In this document: piece after piece, positions 38,801 through 47,068 of the stretch | Layout of the letters: every line of letters starts with the position of its first letter | How positions within the stretch are numbered: the first letter of the stretch is position 1 | Origin: Fibrobacterota bacterium | GTDB taxonomy: Bacteria; Fibrobacterota; Fibrobacteria; UBA11236 | Assembly (NCBI GenBank): GCA_028287465.1 | Contig: JAQBPO010000089.1 | Span: 20,217 to 84,216 of the forward strand | Direction of reading: 5' to 3' | Length of the DNA: 64,000 nt | Translations under genes and position numbers: made by a program | The notes under the pieces: generated by a model | Told to the model about the DNA's origin: nothing | Database searches by the model: none | Seen by the model: the letters and a program-made list of their open reading frames with translations, nothing else

Positions 38801-41800
38801 GGTATTCGAGGAGGGAAGGTAGCGGCGCTCCTCCTGCTTGTTGATCACCGTAACCTTGAGGCGATTGCTGTCGGGGGTGGCCGGCGGAACCCTTATGGCC
38901 GAACTGTCGCTCAAATCCCCGGTGGCGAAACGATCCGCGTCGGTTTCGAAATCCCGGTTGCGATCGCTCTCCTCCCAGGTGTTCCCCACGATATTGAGGC
39001 GCGCCAGCAAGGTCTGGCTGCGCGTCACCCGGGAAGGCAGGCGGCCCATCCAGGCGCGTACGATCTTCACGTTGGAAAGGATCTGGGCTTCGCTCTCGCC
39101 GCCGTTGCCGCCGATGCGGCTGCCGGTCCCGTACAGGGGGATCTGGTATTTTCGCCACCCGCTCTTGAGCTCTTCGCAATGGAAGCGGGCTGTGCAGGCG
39201 CTGTCCAGGGGCATCACGTAGCGGATGTAGCTGTTCTTCACGTCCAGCACCCCGGAACGATCGAGATCCTCCGTATCATAGGAGTAACCCCCGGTCCCCT
39301 TGTTGTTCCCTTCCGTCCCGTTGACGCGGTAATTCTCCTCCGTGGCCCCTACCGGCTGCTGGTAATCGTCCGCGCCCCGGTCCAGGTTGCCCACGCCCAG
39401 GGGGATGGCGTAGCACGAGGGCTTGCACTCCCATTGCACGCCGGACTCCAGGACGCCCTTCTTGCCGTCGAGCCCCGCGTCCTCCTTGTTGAAGATGTCC
39501 CGCCCCACCTCGATTTCCGATTCCAGCTTCCCATCGGGCCGGCCGCTGTTGACGCCGGTGATGCTGACGTCCTCGGAGACCTGGCCCATATCGACCGCCA
39601 GGGTGCCTTCGCGGCCGTACACGACCACTTCCAGGGTGCGCTTCTTGCTCTGGTTGAACAGGCCCGGGCTGAGCGCCCGCATCACGCCGCCCCAGGATCG
39701 GCCTTCCAGGTTGTCGTTGGGCTGGAGGGACATCTGCAGCAAGGTCTGCTCGCGGCTGTCGGTATAGCTGTTGCCCGTCGGACCGTAGATGCGCGAATAA
39801 GGCTCCTTCCGGCTGGAGTGCCAGATGAAGGTGCCCTGGTGGCGGAAGTCCAGGGTCTCGTCCGGCTTGCCGTTATCGTCGTAGGCCGGGGGCGACGCCT
39901 TGAACCAGCTGTAGATGGTCATGGGCATGGACAGGATGTTCTCGCTCCCCTCGAAATTGTCGAGGTAGGCGCTTTCCTTGGTATTGGGGTTATACCGGCT
40001 CTGGGCCACTTCGAATTCGAAATTGGCCTTTGATGGCGCCTCCGTCTGCACGAAGGGGAAGATGTTGGCCGCGCTCGTCATCCATTTGGGAGCCCCGGCC
40101 AGGCGCGCATTGAATCCCCACAGGAACTGGTTGAAGGGTTCGCGGCCCAGTTCGGGCCGTTCCGAAGTGGTGCTCTGGCTCTTATAGAGCAGGGTGGCGC
40201 CCAGCAGGCTCTCGTCCGAGATTCCATCCAGCTTGTATTCCAGGCGCGTGCCCAACAGGATCTTGTCCTGGATCTGGAAGGGCGGGTTGCACTCGTAGCT
40301 GATGTCGATCTTGGCGTTGGGATCCTTGGCGCGCGGCGAGAGCAGGGTGATTTGCCCGGTCTCGTAAAGCACCTCGTAGTCGACATTGCGGACGAGCACT
40401 TCCGACCCATTGCGAACCAGCTTTTCCGTATCCTTCTCGATGTCGACGCAGGAGTTTCCGCTCACGGAATGGGACGTCTCGCGCACGTCGAAGGTGGATT
40501 TCCTCTGCTTGCCGGAGATGACGAACTTGTGGACCGTGGAGGCGTTCTGGATCTCGTCCACCGGGTCCTGGTAGATGTGGGTTTCCGGATTGACGCGCTT
40601 CATGGGAGTGAGGCAATTGGCGGAATCGTCGGCGCGGCTGATTCCGCCCAGGCAGGGCAGGACGAAGTAGCCCTGCTCGAGATTGAAGAGGGTCTGGTCG
40701 TCGATGTTCACCTGGCCCGGCTTGTCGGGTTTTTCCAGGCCCAGCTTGCGGATATAGGTTACGGTATCGTTCTGGTCCCGTTCCAGGCTGTCCGAGTTCT
40801 TGACCATTTTGACCCGGAAGCTTTCCTTGTCCTCCTTGGAGATGCGGCTGATGCCGTAGACGTTCCGCCACATGAGATCGTCGAGCTCGGGGACGCCCAC
40901 GGCGGAACGGGAGTGGATGAGGACCAGCTTCCGGAGGTCGGTGGCGCTATTGGTGAAGTCCCCCTGCCAACGCACGGCGATGGACATGTTGCGGTTGCCG
41001 CTCGGCACGGTCAGCATGCGCATGCGCTCGTCGTAGAAGAACTCCGTGCCTTCCTTCATGGGCCGCCAGAATCCCGTTTCGCAGCGCTCGGGGATGATTC
41101 CGCCGTCGAGGTTGTACGGGCAGGCGATGGAGGTATCCTTGACCGTGGTCTCCGTCGTGCCCTGTTGCAGCTCGAAGACCTGGACGGGACGCCGGCCCGT
41201 CCCTCCGTTGAGGTACCGCTGCGAATTCGCGTCCCAGTTCCGGGCGTCGCCGTATTCCGCGCGGTCCTGGAGCTTGAGCCAGAAGTGCCGGTGCAAATCG
41301 ATGTCCCGGTCCTCGCGCACGGCATCCGACAGGACCGAACCCACTCCCAGGGTCTGCCGTTCCTGGGAACCGCCCTCCTGGGACGCGATGGTGGTGACCT
41401 CGAGGCCGCCGAAGCGCATGCGCATCTTGAGGCCGAAAAGGCCTTTGTGGCTTTCGGTATAGCCCGTAAGGCTCGTCCCGGTCAGGGCCAGGGAGGTGTT
41501 TCCCGCCTCGATTTCCTGGATGATGTCGTCTTCGAGCTCGTCCCCTTCGCCCTTGTAGGTGATCTTCAGCTGTTCCTTGAGGTTGGTGCCGAAGCCCTCT
41601 TCGCTGTTGATCTCGATATTGATGAGCCGGCCGATGGATCCCTTGACGGAGAAGGCGGGCTGCTGATCCATGTGCAGGGTCGGGAACCAGGTATCTCCGC
41701 CGTTGGGCGCCCCGTTGCCGGAAAGGCGCGTGCCTTCCACCACCAGTTTATAGGAACCGTTGATGCGCAGGCGGGGCTTGTCCACGCCGATCCGCTTCAT

Positions 41801-42316
41801 CCAATCCGGCACGTTCACGGGCAGGACGATGTCGAGCATCCCCGGCCCGCCCGCCTGGGAAGCCTCTTCCTTGCCGATGAACTGATTGAGCCACAAGCGC
41901 CGCAGGGCGAGGTCGCTCATGTCCATGGAGTACGAATTCAACTCGCGATAATAGGACTGCCACATGGGCGTGGTGTCCTGGGAGCCCGGCTGCGCGTCCG
42001 GAGGCGGCAGTCCCACGTACCGGATGATCTCCACCTCGCGGGTTTCGAAATTGACGTTATGGCGCCGTTTGAGGTACACGCTGTTGACCTGGAGCATGCC
42101 GTGGCCGCCCGTGCTCTCCACGCCCTTTTGCGGCAGCAGTTCATCGAGCGGTTTCGCCGCATCCGGCACGGCCAGGTAGGATTGCTGTTCGATGTAGATG
42201 GCGTCGCCGGGAACCGCGCCCAAGGCGAGTAGGAAGCAGGTGGAGAAAATTCGCCTTAGGGACCGGGACTCCGCGCGATACGCGCGCGTGTCCGGAAGGG
42301 CTGGGTTTTCAGGCAC
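35816..42316 (-). CDS. sprA: SprA, translocon of the type IX secretion system
   Basis: About 2166 residues from a GTG at 42316, chosen because it opens a signal peptide (RSLRRIFSTCFLLALGAVPGDA) and lies below a TATAAT box. The frame is open further up to an ATG at 42523 but lacks signal features there. SprA repeats are clear: GMLQVNSVYLKRR, VNVPDWMKRIGVDKPRLRI, GSIGRLINIEINSEEGFGTN, ALTGTSLTGYTESHKGLFGL and ILLGTRLEYKLDGISDESLL. SprA is the very large outer-membrane barrel through which Bacteroidota secrete CTD-bearing cargo and gliding adhesins. The protein ends in HELAVHGEFTMRF, a barrel-type last strand. No other T9SS gene is in the window. Confidence 0.93.
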   Translation of the reverse strand: MPENPALPDTRAYRAESRSLRRIFSTCFLLALGAVPGDAIYIEQQSYLAVPDAAKPLDELLPQKGVESTGGHGMLQVNSVYLKRRHNVNFETREVEIIRYVGLPPPDAQPGSQDTTPMWQSYYRELNSYSMDMSDLALRRLWLNQFIGKEEASQAGGPGMLDIVLPVNVPDWMKRIGVDKPRLRINGSYKLVVEGTRLSGNGAPNGGDTWFPTLHMDQQPAFSVKGSIGRLINIEINSEEGFGTNLKEQLKITYKGEGDELEDDIIQEIEAGNTSLALTGTSLTGYTESHKGLFGLKMRMRFGGLEVTTIASQEGGSQERQTLGVGSVLSDAVREDRDIDLHRHFWLKLQDRAEYGDARNWDANSQRYLNGGTGRRPVQVFELQQGTTETTVKDTSIACPYNLDGGIIPERCETGFWRPMKEGTEFFYDERMRMLTVPSGNRNMSIAVRWQGDFTNSATDLRKLVLIHSRSAVGVPELDDLMWRNVYGISRISKEDKESFRVKMVKNSDSLERDQNDTVTYIRKLGLEKPDKPGQVNIDDQTLFNLEQGYFVLPCLGGISRADDSANCLTPMKRVNPETHIYQDPVDEIQNASTVHKFVISGKQRKSTFDVRETSHSVSGNSCVDIEKDTEKLVRNGSEVLVRNVDYEVLYETGQITLLSPRAKDPNAKIDISYECNPPFQIQDKILLGTRLEYKLDGISDESLLGATLLYKSQSTTSERPELGREPFNQFLWGFNARLAGAPKWMTSAANIFPFVQTEAPSKANFEFEVAQSRYNPNTKESAYLDNFEGSENILSMPMTIYSWFKASPPAYDDNGKPDETLDFRHQGTFIWHSSRKEPYSRIYGPTGNSYTDSREQTLLQMSLQPNDNLEGRSWGGVMRALSPGLFNQSKKRTLEVVVYGREGTLAVDMGQVSEDVSITGVNSGRPDGKLESEIEVGRDIFNKEDAGLDGKKGVLESGVQWECKPSCYAIPLGVGNLDRGADDYQQPVGATEENYRVNGTEGNNKGTGGYSYDTEDLDRSGVLDVKNSYIRYVMPLDSACTARFHCEELKSGWRKYQIPLYGTGSRIGGNGGESEAQILSNVKIVRAWMGRLPSRVTRSQTLLARLNIVGNTWEESDRNRDFETDADRFATGDLSDSSAIRVPPATPDSNRLKVTVINKQEERRYLPSSNTKIERDTRTDEPLPERSLVLRYANLHRGEVAGATRLLGSDPKDLTLYDRIRMEIHPDSESVIFGQDGKFMNSNRVSLGLRLGKDQGNRDSKDYYEIRIHMDTAGSYDPKHLALWERNSFDIRMSDLTSLKNDAAYRAFNGRPVSRQAWHSGRKDSSLTLSVVGNPSLSRVDWMRLVIYVDSGAGASQSGEIWVNDLRLEGVDHSLGSSMRTQLQLDFSDFIGVSGNLTYRNGGFTTMSETKTTPANSQSTVDYNTTLSLYANKLFPDQWGVSLPLSMQYHGAISRPFTKPSSDLTLGGTDFMDIVRDIADDHLTVQGRDDSLADVDRQYSRVYQTTVFEEKFSTSYKKEHRSSNRMNQIVFERPDLEYFYASSKKEEFYAANRSRTYNTRLHYSLSPFENKSYKPLGFSDKWKFMPAFLSGVDLTPYPDKLNLTVADLSFVRTETVNKPRNELDRPLAIAPTYAVELTHGVDMEWRLLTFFNFGYRLAVDRDFDNEHGSFDKSFFGQEDDAIDNGLFANAIVFDWDGSDRYPGHHGEEFTILNRERNRTQSFHTDVNPNIFSWLTMGANFNSGFHQNRADSVRDRYSTGNTSPEHFEANADHDIKLNGSLSLPALIGPTGDGKGLLGSFRKRMEDWRLRNIDVSYSVGHKYNNEEFTYDYLDRQNDWATYYAYQLGWVYDDLGQFLRTLVDGEPNPYWMDYLMAPDPNLNTNSRFSHGVSRSWDAGTGMTVPWLDLGMSLNVKYTKEYTLFRALTPSDTSVVWPDVTLTGTFNDFANKIPFLRKTFRSMTSTTTFNLRKEDKHALFSSAPETDKISYRFDPLVRLAATTNKDVRGELSFKTGLEKAVDFEKTPGLEKLPYRFYRDTSLIPYLRTGDKKTKRDAFNLGGDATISYDVETQKGLQFWRYYVKLENNLRLKVTGSANYMFSERTLPGGDPRKDQNILTLTTRPEVSYNFTNNVDAMFYTQYKYDKLWHTPKEESTHELAVHGEFTMRF

Positions 42317-42642
42317 GGAAATGCGCGCTGCCCTCCGATACGGGACACGAAAGGAATGATGCCTGGGCGGCGGGCGCCCGGCCTGGAAATCGATCCATGC
42401 AAATTCCTCGCGAACCTCACCGTAACGCCGGACGGGTTCAACCCCTGCCGATTCGGCACAGGTCGGATTATTATACGAAAAAGGCCAATTCAAACCTGTC
42501 CCGGCCTGAAATATTTTTTCCACAAGCGGTTGATATTACTGGGAGTACGGCCTCCTTTTACTACCTTGATGCCCCCCGGCAACCAGGGGCCCAGCCGGCC
42601 TGTTTGCATTGGCTCCACCCCGCGGCAAAACTCCATAATCGA
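42317..42642. other. Divergent promoter region between sprA and rsmA
   Basis: 326 bases with no gene. It is AT-richer near 42465-42545 and carries a perfect TATAAT on the minus strand at 42470-42475, serving sprA. On the plus side CATAAT lies a few bases before the rsmA ATG, with no ribosome site. The long frames crossing it on both strands have no family similarity here. Confidence 0.5.
42470..42475 (-). promoter_or_regulatory. Candidate sprA -10 box
   Basis: A perfect TATAAT on the minus strand, about 150 bases before the proposed GTG start of sprA. No convincing -35 hexamer lies at standard spacing, so the call rests on the -10 alone. Confidence 0.4.
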
Positions 42643-43596
42643 ATGCGAAGACCCGAACCCGAAAACGACGACCGGAAAAAACGCTGGAAATTCGGTCAGA
42701 ATTTCCTCATCGACGAGACCGTCGTGCGCCAAATCGCCGAGGACGTAGGTCCCCGAAAAAACGATTGGGTGATCGAGATCGGCCCCGGAGCCGGTGCCAT
42801 CACCAGGCGCCTGGCCGCCGAATGCGCCAAGCTGACCGCCATCGAGATCGATCCGAAATGGATCGAGCATCTCCGCAAGCACCCGCAATGGGGCAATTTG
42901 GACATCGTCCAGGCCGATGCCACCCGCGTGGACGTGGAGGAGCTTCTCCAACGCGAACCGGGGAAGAAACCCCTCGTGGTCGGTAATCTGCCGTACAATC
43001 GGGCCGCGCCCATCCTGTTCCGGTTCCTGCCCTTCATCCATCGCTTCCAGTCCATGAACATCATGGTCCAGTACGAGGTGGGCAAGCGCATCTGCGCCAA
43101 GCCGCATACCCGCAACTTCGGGTTCCTCAGCGTATTCATCCAGAACCATGCCACGGCGGAGCTGCTCCAGAAGATCGGGCAGGACGCGTTCCGCCCCCGT
43201 CCGAAGGTCATGTCCGCCACCGTGCGGCTCACCCCGCTGGCGGCGCCCAAGATTTCGGATCCCATGTTCCTGCGTTTCGTGGAAATCGCCTTTTCCCAGA
43301 AGCGGAAGAAGCTGTCGAACTCCTTGATGCCCTTCTACCGCAAAGAGAAGGTGGAGGAGGTCCTGCACGCCCTGAACGATGCCGCCAAGGACATGGGCGA
43401 CGGGGAGGAGACCATCGTGATCGGCGAGAACTCCCGCGCCGAGGACCTATCCGTGGATCAGTTCGTGGAGGCGTTCAAACTGCTGGGACCCCCGCCGGGC
43501 GTGCTCCCCAGGGCGATCGCGCCGAGCATGGGACTGGATGACACGATCGGTGACGGAGACGGGTCGGAAGAAGCGGAAGAAGCGGAAGAAGAATAG
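42643..43596 (+). CDS. rsmA: 16S rRNA dimethyladenosine transferase (KsgA/RsmA family)
   Basis: A 317-residue SAM-dependent methyltransferase that dimethylates two adjacent adenines near the 16S rRNA 3' end. Motifs are KFGQNFLIDETVVRQIAE, VIEIGPGAGAITRRLAAEC (SAM loop), the acidic ligand in AIEIDPKWIEHL, and the catalytic VVGNLPYNRAAPILFRF. The last motif departs from the usual NLPYxIS/T. The protein ends in an acidic tail (DGDGSEEAEEAEEE). The ATG at 43643 minus 1000, that is 42643, lacks an obvious ribosome site. A strong terminator follows at 43655-43685. Confidence 0.9.
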   Translation: MRRPEPENDDRKKRWKFGQNFLIDETVVRQIAEDVGPRKNDWVIEIGPGAGAITRRLAAECAKLTAIEIDPKWIEHLRKHPQWGNLDIVQADATRVDVEELLQREPGKKPLVVGNLPYNRAAPILFRFLPFIHRFQSMNIMVQYEVGKRICAKPHTRNFGFLSVFIQNHATAELLQKIGQDAFRPRPKVMSATVRLTPLAAPKISDPMFLRFVEIAFSQKRKKLSNSLMPFYRKEKVEEVLHALNDAAKDMGDGEETIVIGENSRAEDLSVDQFVEAFKLLGPPPGVLPRAIAPSMGLDDTIGDGDGSEEAEEAEEE

Positions 43597-43654
43597 GCGA
43601 TCCTCTCTGCGCTGCCGGGGACCGGGAGCTTGGGGCAGGAAAAGGGGGAAATGC

Positions 43655-43685
43655 AAAACCAGGAGCGCGCTCCTGGTTTTTTCTT
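43655..43685 (+). terminator. Strong Rho-independent terminator of rsmA
   Basis: A 26-base perfect palindrome (AAAACCAGGAGCG and its complement, 43655-43680) runs into a T-rich tail TTTTTTC. It lies about 60 bases after the rsmA stop. The A-rich left arm gives T on the minus strand too, so it may act on both strands. Confidence 0.88.
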
Positions 43686-43862
43686 TTTCCCGCCCCCGGC
43701 ACAATCGCCTCTGGGACCGGACCCGGCGCGGCGGGCGCATCTTACCGCCGTTTGGGAGGTGCCGGGGCCGGCCGCAGGAGCGGTCGGAGCGAACCGCCTT
43801 CAGGGCGGCCGCGGGCGCTTCCGTCCGCCGCAGGCGTCCGGAAGGCCATGTGAAAACGACCG

Positions 43863-44282
43863 TTATCGCATCGACAGTTGCGGCTGAGGAGCCTTGATGT
43901 ACGCCTTCATGGCGTTCTTGCGTTCGGTATGCTCCGCCAGCTGCTTGCGGATCTCGGCCATCTTGGCCTGCATCTGCCGGATCATATGGTGATCCGCGGC
44001 CTGGATGCGGGCGCCCACGTCCTGGATCAGGTTCCGCTTCTCCTCCACCAACGCCTTTTCGTTGGATGGAATCAGGCGTTCGGCCTGGAAAGCCTTGAAC
44101 AGGTCCACAAGGTCCTCGGAAGCCTTGGTGGTATGGTCCAGGACCTTCTGCCGAGCCTCCAGCACGCGCTGGGTCTTGGCTTCGTCCTCCGGACGGATTC
44201 GCTTGGTCAGGTCCACGGCCATCTGGTAGAGGCCATAGAGCATATCCAGCTCGGCGACTATTTTCTGCGTCAAAGGGTGCAT
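43863..44282 (-). CDS. FliT/FlgN-like flagellar chaperone (putative)
   Basis: A 139-residue, almost fully helical protein starting MHPLTQKIVAELDMLYGLYQ; AAAGGAAAAG precedes the ATG at 44282. It has long amphipathic helices and a charged end, as FliT and FlgN chaperones do, but sequence alone does not separate the two. It follows fliS by 16 bases in the fliD-fliS-fliT order seen in many bacteria, which favours FliT (FliD chaperone). Cytoplasmic. Confidence 0.65.
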   Translation of the reverse strand: MHPLTQKIVAELDMLYGLYQMAVDLTKRIRPEDEAKTQRVLEARQKVLDHTTKASEDLVDLFKAFQAERLIPSNEKALVEEKRNLIQDVGARIQAADHHMIRQMQAKMAEIRKQLAEHTERKNAMKAYIKAPQPQLSMR

Positions 44283-44298
44283 CTTTTCCTTTATATCC

Positions 44299-44727
44299 TC
44301 AGGAAACCAGGGAGAGTTGGGCGCTCGACTTCTCGGCCAGGCTGCCATGGGATTCCCGGCGCACGTTCTCGATGGCCACCAGCCAAGCTTCCCGCAACAT
44401 GCTCATCATCCCCGAAACGTCCCGCAACTGCTGGTACGAGCGATCCTTGATGGCCATGGTCAGGTGGCGGGAATAGAACTCGTAGAGACGGAACAGGTTC
44501 TTGGCGATCTCGCCTCCCCGTTCCATGTCCAGCGCGCACATCAGCTCGGTCAGGCCGTTCTGGACGCGCTGCACCGCGCGCACCATCTGTTCGGTGTGCT
44601 TCAGCTCCAGCTCTTCCTCCGCCTTCTTAGTCCACTTGATGCAGTGATCGTAGATCATGATCACCAGCTTGCCGCGATCGGCCGTGGTTATGTTGGCGGT
44701 CTTGTAGCTTTGATGCGCGTATGACAT
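44299..44727 (-). CDS. fliS: Flagellar export chaperone FliS
   Basis: A 142-residue helical-bundle chaperone that keeps flagellin unfolded before export. Family features are YKTANITTADRGKLVIMIYD, the LxxLYD-like segment, MVRAVQRVQNGLTELMCALD and GGEIAKNLFRLYEFYSRHL. It starts one base after the fliD stop, with the ribosome site AAGGAAG inside the end of fliD, so translation is probably coupled. Confidence 0.93.
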   Translation of the reverse strand: MSYAHQSYKTANITTADRGKLVIMIYDHCIKWTKKAEEELELKHTEQMVRAVQRVQNGLTELMCALDMERGGEIAKNLFRLYEFYSRHLTMAIKDRSYQQLRDVSGMMSMLREAWLVAIENVRRESHGSLAEKSSAQLSLVS

Positions 44728-44728
44728 C

Positions 44729-46828
44729 TTACTTCCTTATCTGGCCGCTGAAGGCGGCGCTCTGGGACTGGAGTTTGGAAATGGAAAGCTCCAGGTTCGC
44801 GAACTGCTTGGTGAGGCGTTCCTTCACGGTGGCCACCTGCTTTTCCAGGCGGGTGATCTGGGTATCCTCATCCTTGATGCGGTCCGAGAAATTCTTGGCC
44901 GTGGTCGTCACGAAACCATCGACGAAATTCGTGATCTTGTCGTAGAAATCCTTGATTTGCCCGGCCACGCCGCGGACGAACACGACCTTGCCCGCTCCGC
45001 TCCCCGTAGCGGCCTTGATGGCCATGCCCTTGGAGTCGCCGTTGTCCGAATTCATGATGTCGCCGTCGCCGGAAATGGAGGCCGCGGCCCAGGAAGTGCC
45101 CGTGCCCTTGTCCGAGTCGAAGGTGGCGCCGGCCGGGTTGATGTCGTAGACGCCGGTCTTGGTATCCTTGGTATAGGTGCCGAAGGTATGCGCCGAATTG
45201 GTCATGTACCCGTTGGTGACGAATACGCGCTTCACGCCCTCGAAATCCTGGTCCAGGGCCGCGGTGAAAGCGGTGTCGTTGATGGTCAGGAACCCGGTCT
45301 TCTGCTCCGAGGTGATGCCCATGGAAGCCAGGCTGGAGAACTTGCTCAGGTTCTGGTCGGTGAGTTCATCGAGCTTGTTGGTCATCATCGAGGTCAGCTG
45401 CGCCTTGAGCCCCAGGATGGAGGAATCGCCGGCGAAAGGGCCCTTGACGATGCTGGTCTTCTTGCCCGCGGTCGCCGAACCGTCCTTCGCCTCCTGCTTG
45501 ACCTCGATCTTGGACTTCTCGTCCAGGAACTTGATCAGCTGGTTGTAGGAGTCCAGGTAGGTCTGCACCTTCTTCTTGATGCCGTCCTTGTCGTAATCCA
45601 GGGTCAGCTTCACCTTTTGGGTGGCGTCCACCTTCTTCAGTTCGAAGACCGTGCCCGCGACCGTATTGTTGTCGCGGTTCGTCTGGGACGAAACGGACAT
45701 GTCGTTCATCAGGTAGAAGGCCTTCTTGCCGTCGGCGATGACGTTCTTGAATTCGGAGCGGACCTGGCTCGTACCCACTCCCAGCTTGGAGCCGGAAGCG
45801 TCCGCGTCGTTGAACGCCATGGTCAGGGTCATCGACGTGGTGCCGGTGGACTTGTCGGTGACCACCACCTCGCCCGATGCGTTCAGGGAAACGTCCACGG
45901 CGGCGGCTCCGCCGTAAGCGGTCTGGATGCTGGTCAGGAGATCCCCCACCGTGCTGGTGGCGGGATTGGCGATGGTGAAGGTGGTGGGGGCGGCCGCTAC
46001 GCCGTTGGCCATGGTCCCGGTGATGCTGATGGTGTCGTTGTTGGTTATCGCGCTGGAGGAGCCGATGCTGTTGAACAGGCTGGCGAAGGTGGAGGCGGAG
46101 GTCGCGGCGCCCCCGGCCGCCAGGCGGAAATCGAAATTCGTGCGGAGGGATTGGCGGGCCGTAGAGCCGACCGTGGCCTCCGCCAGGAAATCCAGGCCGT
46201 TGGAAAGCACGCCCTGGCCGGAAACCGGGCTCATGGAAAAGGCCTTGGAACCTTCGTCGACGGCCGTAACCATCAGGCGGTAATCCCCGCTGCCCATCTG
46301 GATCACGGAAGCGGTGGCGCCCGTTCCCTTGGTGCGGTTGATCTTGGCGGCGATATCCTTAAGCGTATCCGTGGCGGCGATGTCCACCTGCACGTTGGCG
46401 ACCGTGGGGTCCGCCTTGAGAGCGGCCGCGGATACGGAAAGGTTGAAGCTTCCGGTCATGGCCAGGGACGTCGTCGAGGAGGTGAAGGATTTGGAGGCGA
46501 CCTTGAGCGAGTTCGCCAAGCCCAGCACCTTGACGTCGTAGTTGCCCTGGGTGGCGCTGTCTTCGCCGGTGATATTGGCCACTGATTCGTCGGAAGACGA
46601 GGACTTGAACACGTTGAACACCGTGGACTTGTCCATCTCCTTGGCCTGGGTGTAGAAATCGCCCAGCTTGGTCTTGAGATCATTGAAGGTCGCGAGCTTG
46701 AGCTCGATGTCGCTCTTCTTCTTTTCGGCGCGGACGACCCGCTGATTCTCGATCTGGATAAGACCGTTGATGATAGAGGTGGTGTCGAGCCCTGAAGCCA
46801 ACCCGCCTACTGATAGACCATCTGCCAT
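44729..46828 (-). CDS. fliD: Flagellar hook-associated protein 2 (filament cap FliD)
   Basis: A 699-residue protein with the FliD start GLSVGGLASGLDTTSIINGL and IQIENQRVVRAEKKKSDI, the N-terminal coiled coil. The central beta domains (about 100-420) are rich in Thr, Ser and Ala and contain flagellin hook-IN-like segments. The C-terminal domain ends in a long coiled coil (DRIKDEDTQITRLEKQVATV). It caps the growing filament and helps flagellin polymerise. AGGGAG precedes the ATG, and a sigma-28-like promoter lies 34 bases upstream. First gene of fliD-fliS-fliT. Confidence 0.95.
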   Translation of the reverse strand: MADGLSVGGLASGLDTTSIINGLIQIENQRVVRAEKKKSDIELKLATFNDLKTKLGDFYTQAKEMDKSTVFNVFKSSSSDESVANITGEDSATQGNYDVKVLGLANSLKVASKSFTSSTTSLAMTGSFNLSVSAAALKADPTVANVQVDIAATDTLKDIAAKINRTKGTGATASVIQMGSGDYRLMVTAVDEGSKAFSMSPVSGQGVLSNGLDFLAEATVGSTARQSLRTNFDFRLAAGGAATSASTFASLFNSIGSSSAITNNDTISITGTMANGVAAAPTTFTIANPATSTVGDLLTSIQTAYGGAAAVDVSLNASGEVVVTDKSTGTTSMTLTMAFNDADASGSKLGVGTSQVRSEFKNVIADGKKAFYLMNDMSVSSQTNRDNNTVAGTVFELKKVDATQKVKLTLDYDKDGIKKKVQTYLDSYNQLIKFLDEKSKIEVKQEAKDGSATAGKKTSIVKGPFAGDSSILGLKAQLTSMMTNKLDELTDQNLSKFSSLASMGITSEQKTGFLTINDTAFTAALDQDFEGVKRVFVTNGYMTNSAHTFGTYTKDTKTGVYDINPAGATFDSDKGTGTSWAAASISGDGDIMNSDNGDSKGMAIKAATGSGAGKVVFVRGVAGQIKDFYDKITNFVDGFVTTTAKNFSDRIKDEDTQITRLEKQVATVKERLTKQFANLELSISKLQSQSAAFSGQIRK

Positions 46829-46861
46829 GGATCTCCCTATCCCGGACCGTGTACATAGAGG

Positions 46862-46889
46862 TTATCGACCGAAGTTGCTCCGGGCTTGA
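46862..46889 (-). promoter_or_regulatory. Sigma-28-like (FliA) promoter of fliD
   Basis: On the minus strand TCAA is followed by 16 bases and then GTCGATAA, against the enterobacterial consensus TAAA-N15-GCCGATAA. Seven of eight -10 bases match. It lies 34 bases before the fliD ATG, where a late flagellar promoter is expected. Confidence 0.45.
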
Positions 46890-46929
46890 GCCTCAATGAC
46901 CGCAATAATTCGGGTTAAATCGGGGTATG

Positions 46930-46944
46930 GTCACGAATCGTGAC
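46930..46944. promoter_or_regulatory. Palindromic candidate operator GTCACGA-A-TCGTGAC
   Basis: A perfect seven-base inverted repeat around one A. The half-site GTCACGA recurs at 47035-47041. It lies between the fliD and sigma-factor genes, so a dimeric regulator could act on either. Confidence 0.5.
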
Positions 46945-47034
46945 ACAAAATCATCCATTTTTGGTAGTTATTTCTGTTATTAGTGATTTTATGGTTGAGG
47001 TTCAGCAACATATTCTTCAAAAAAGCTTTGCTTT

Positions 47035-47068
47035 GTCACGAGCAATGACGTATTTCACAGTTACGTCA
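47035..47068. promoter_or_regulatory. Second operator-like cluster upstream of the sigma factor
   Basis: GTCACGA (47035-47041) is followed by TGACGTA and its inverse TACGTCA (47046-47052 and 47062-47068, nine bases apart). The inner repeat has the spacing of a helix-turn-helix dimer site. About 125 bases before the sigma gene start. Confidence 0.4.
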
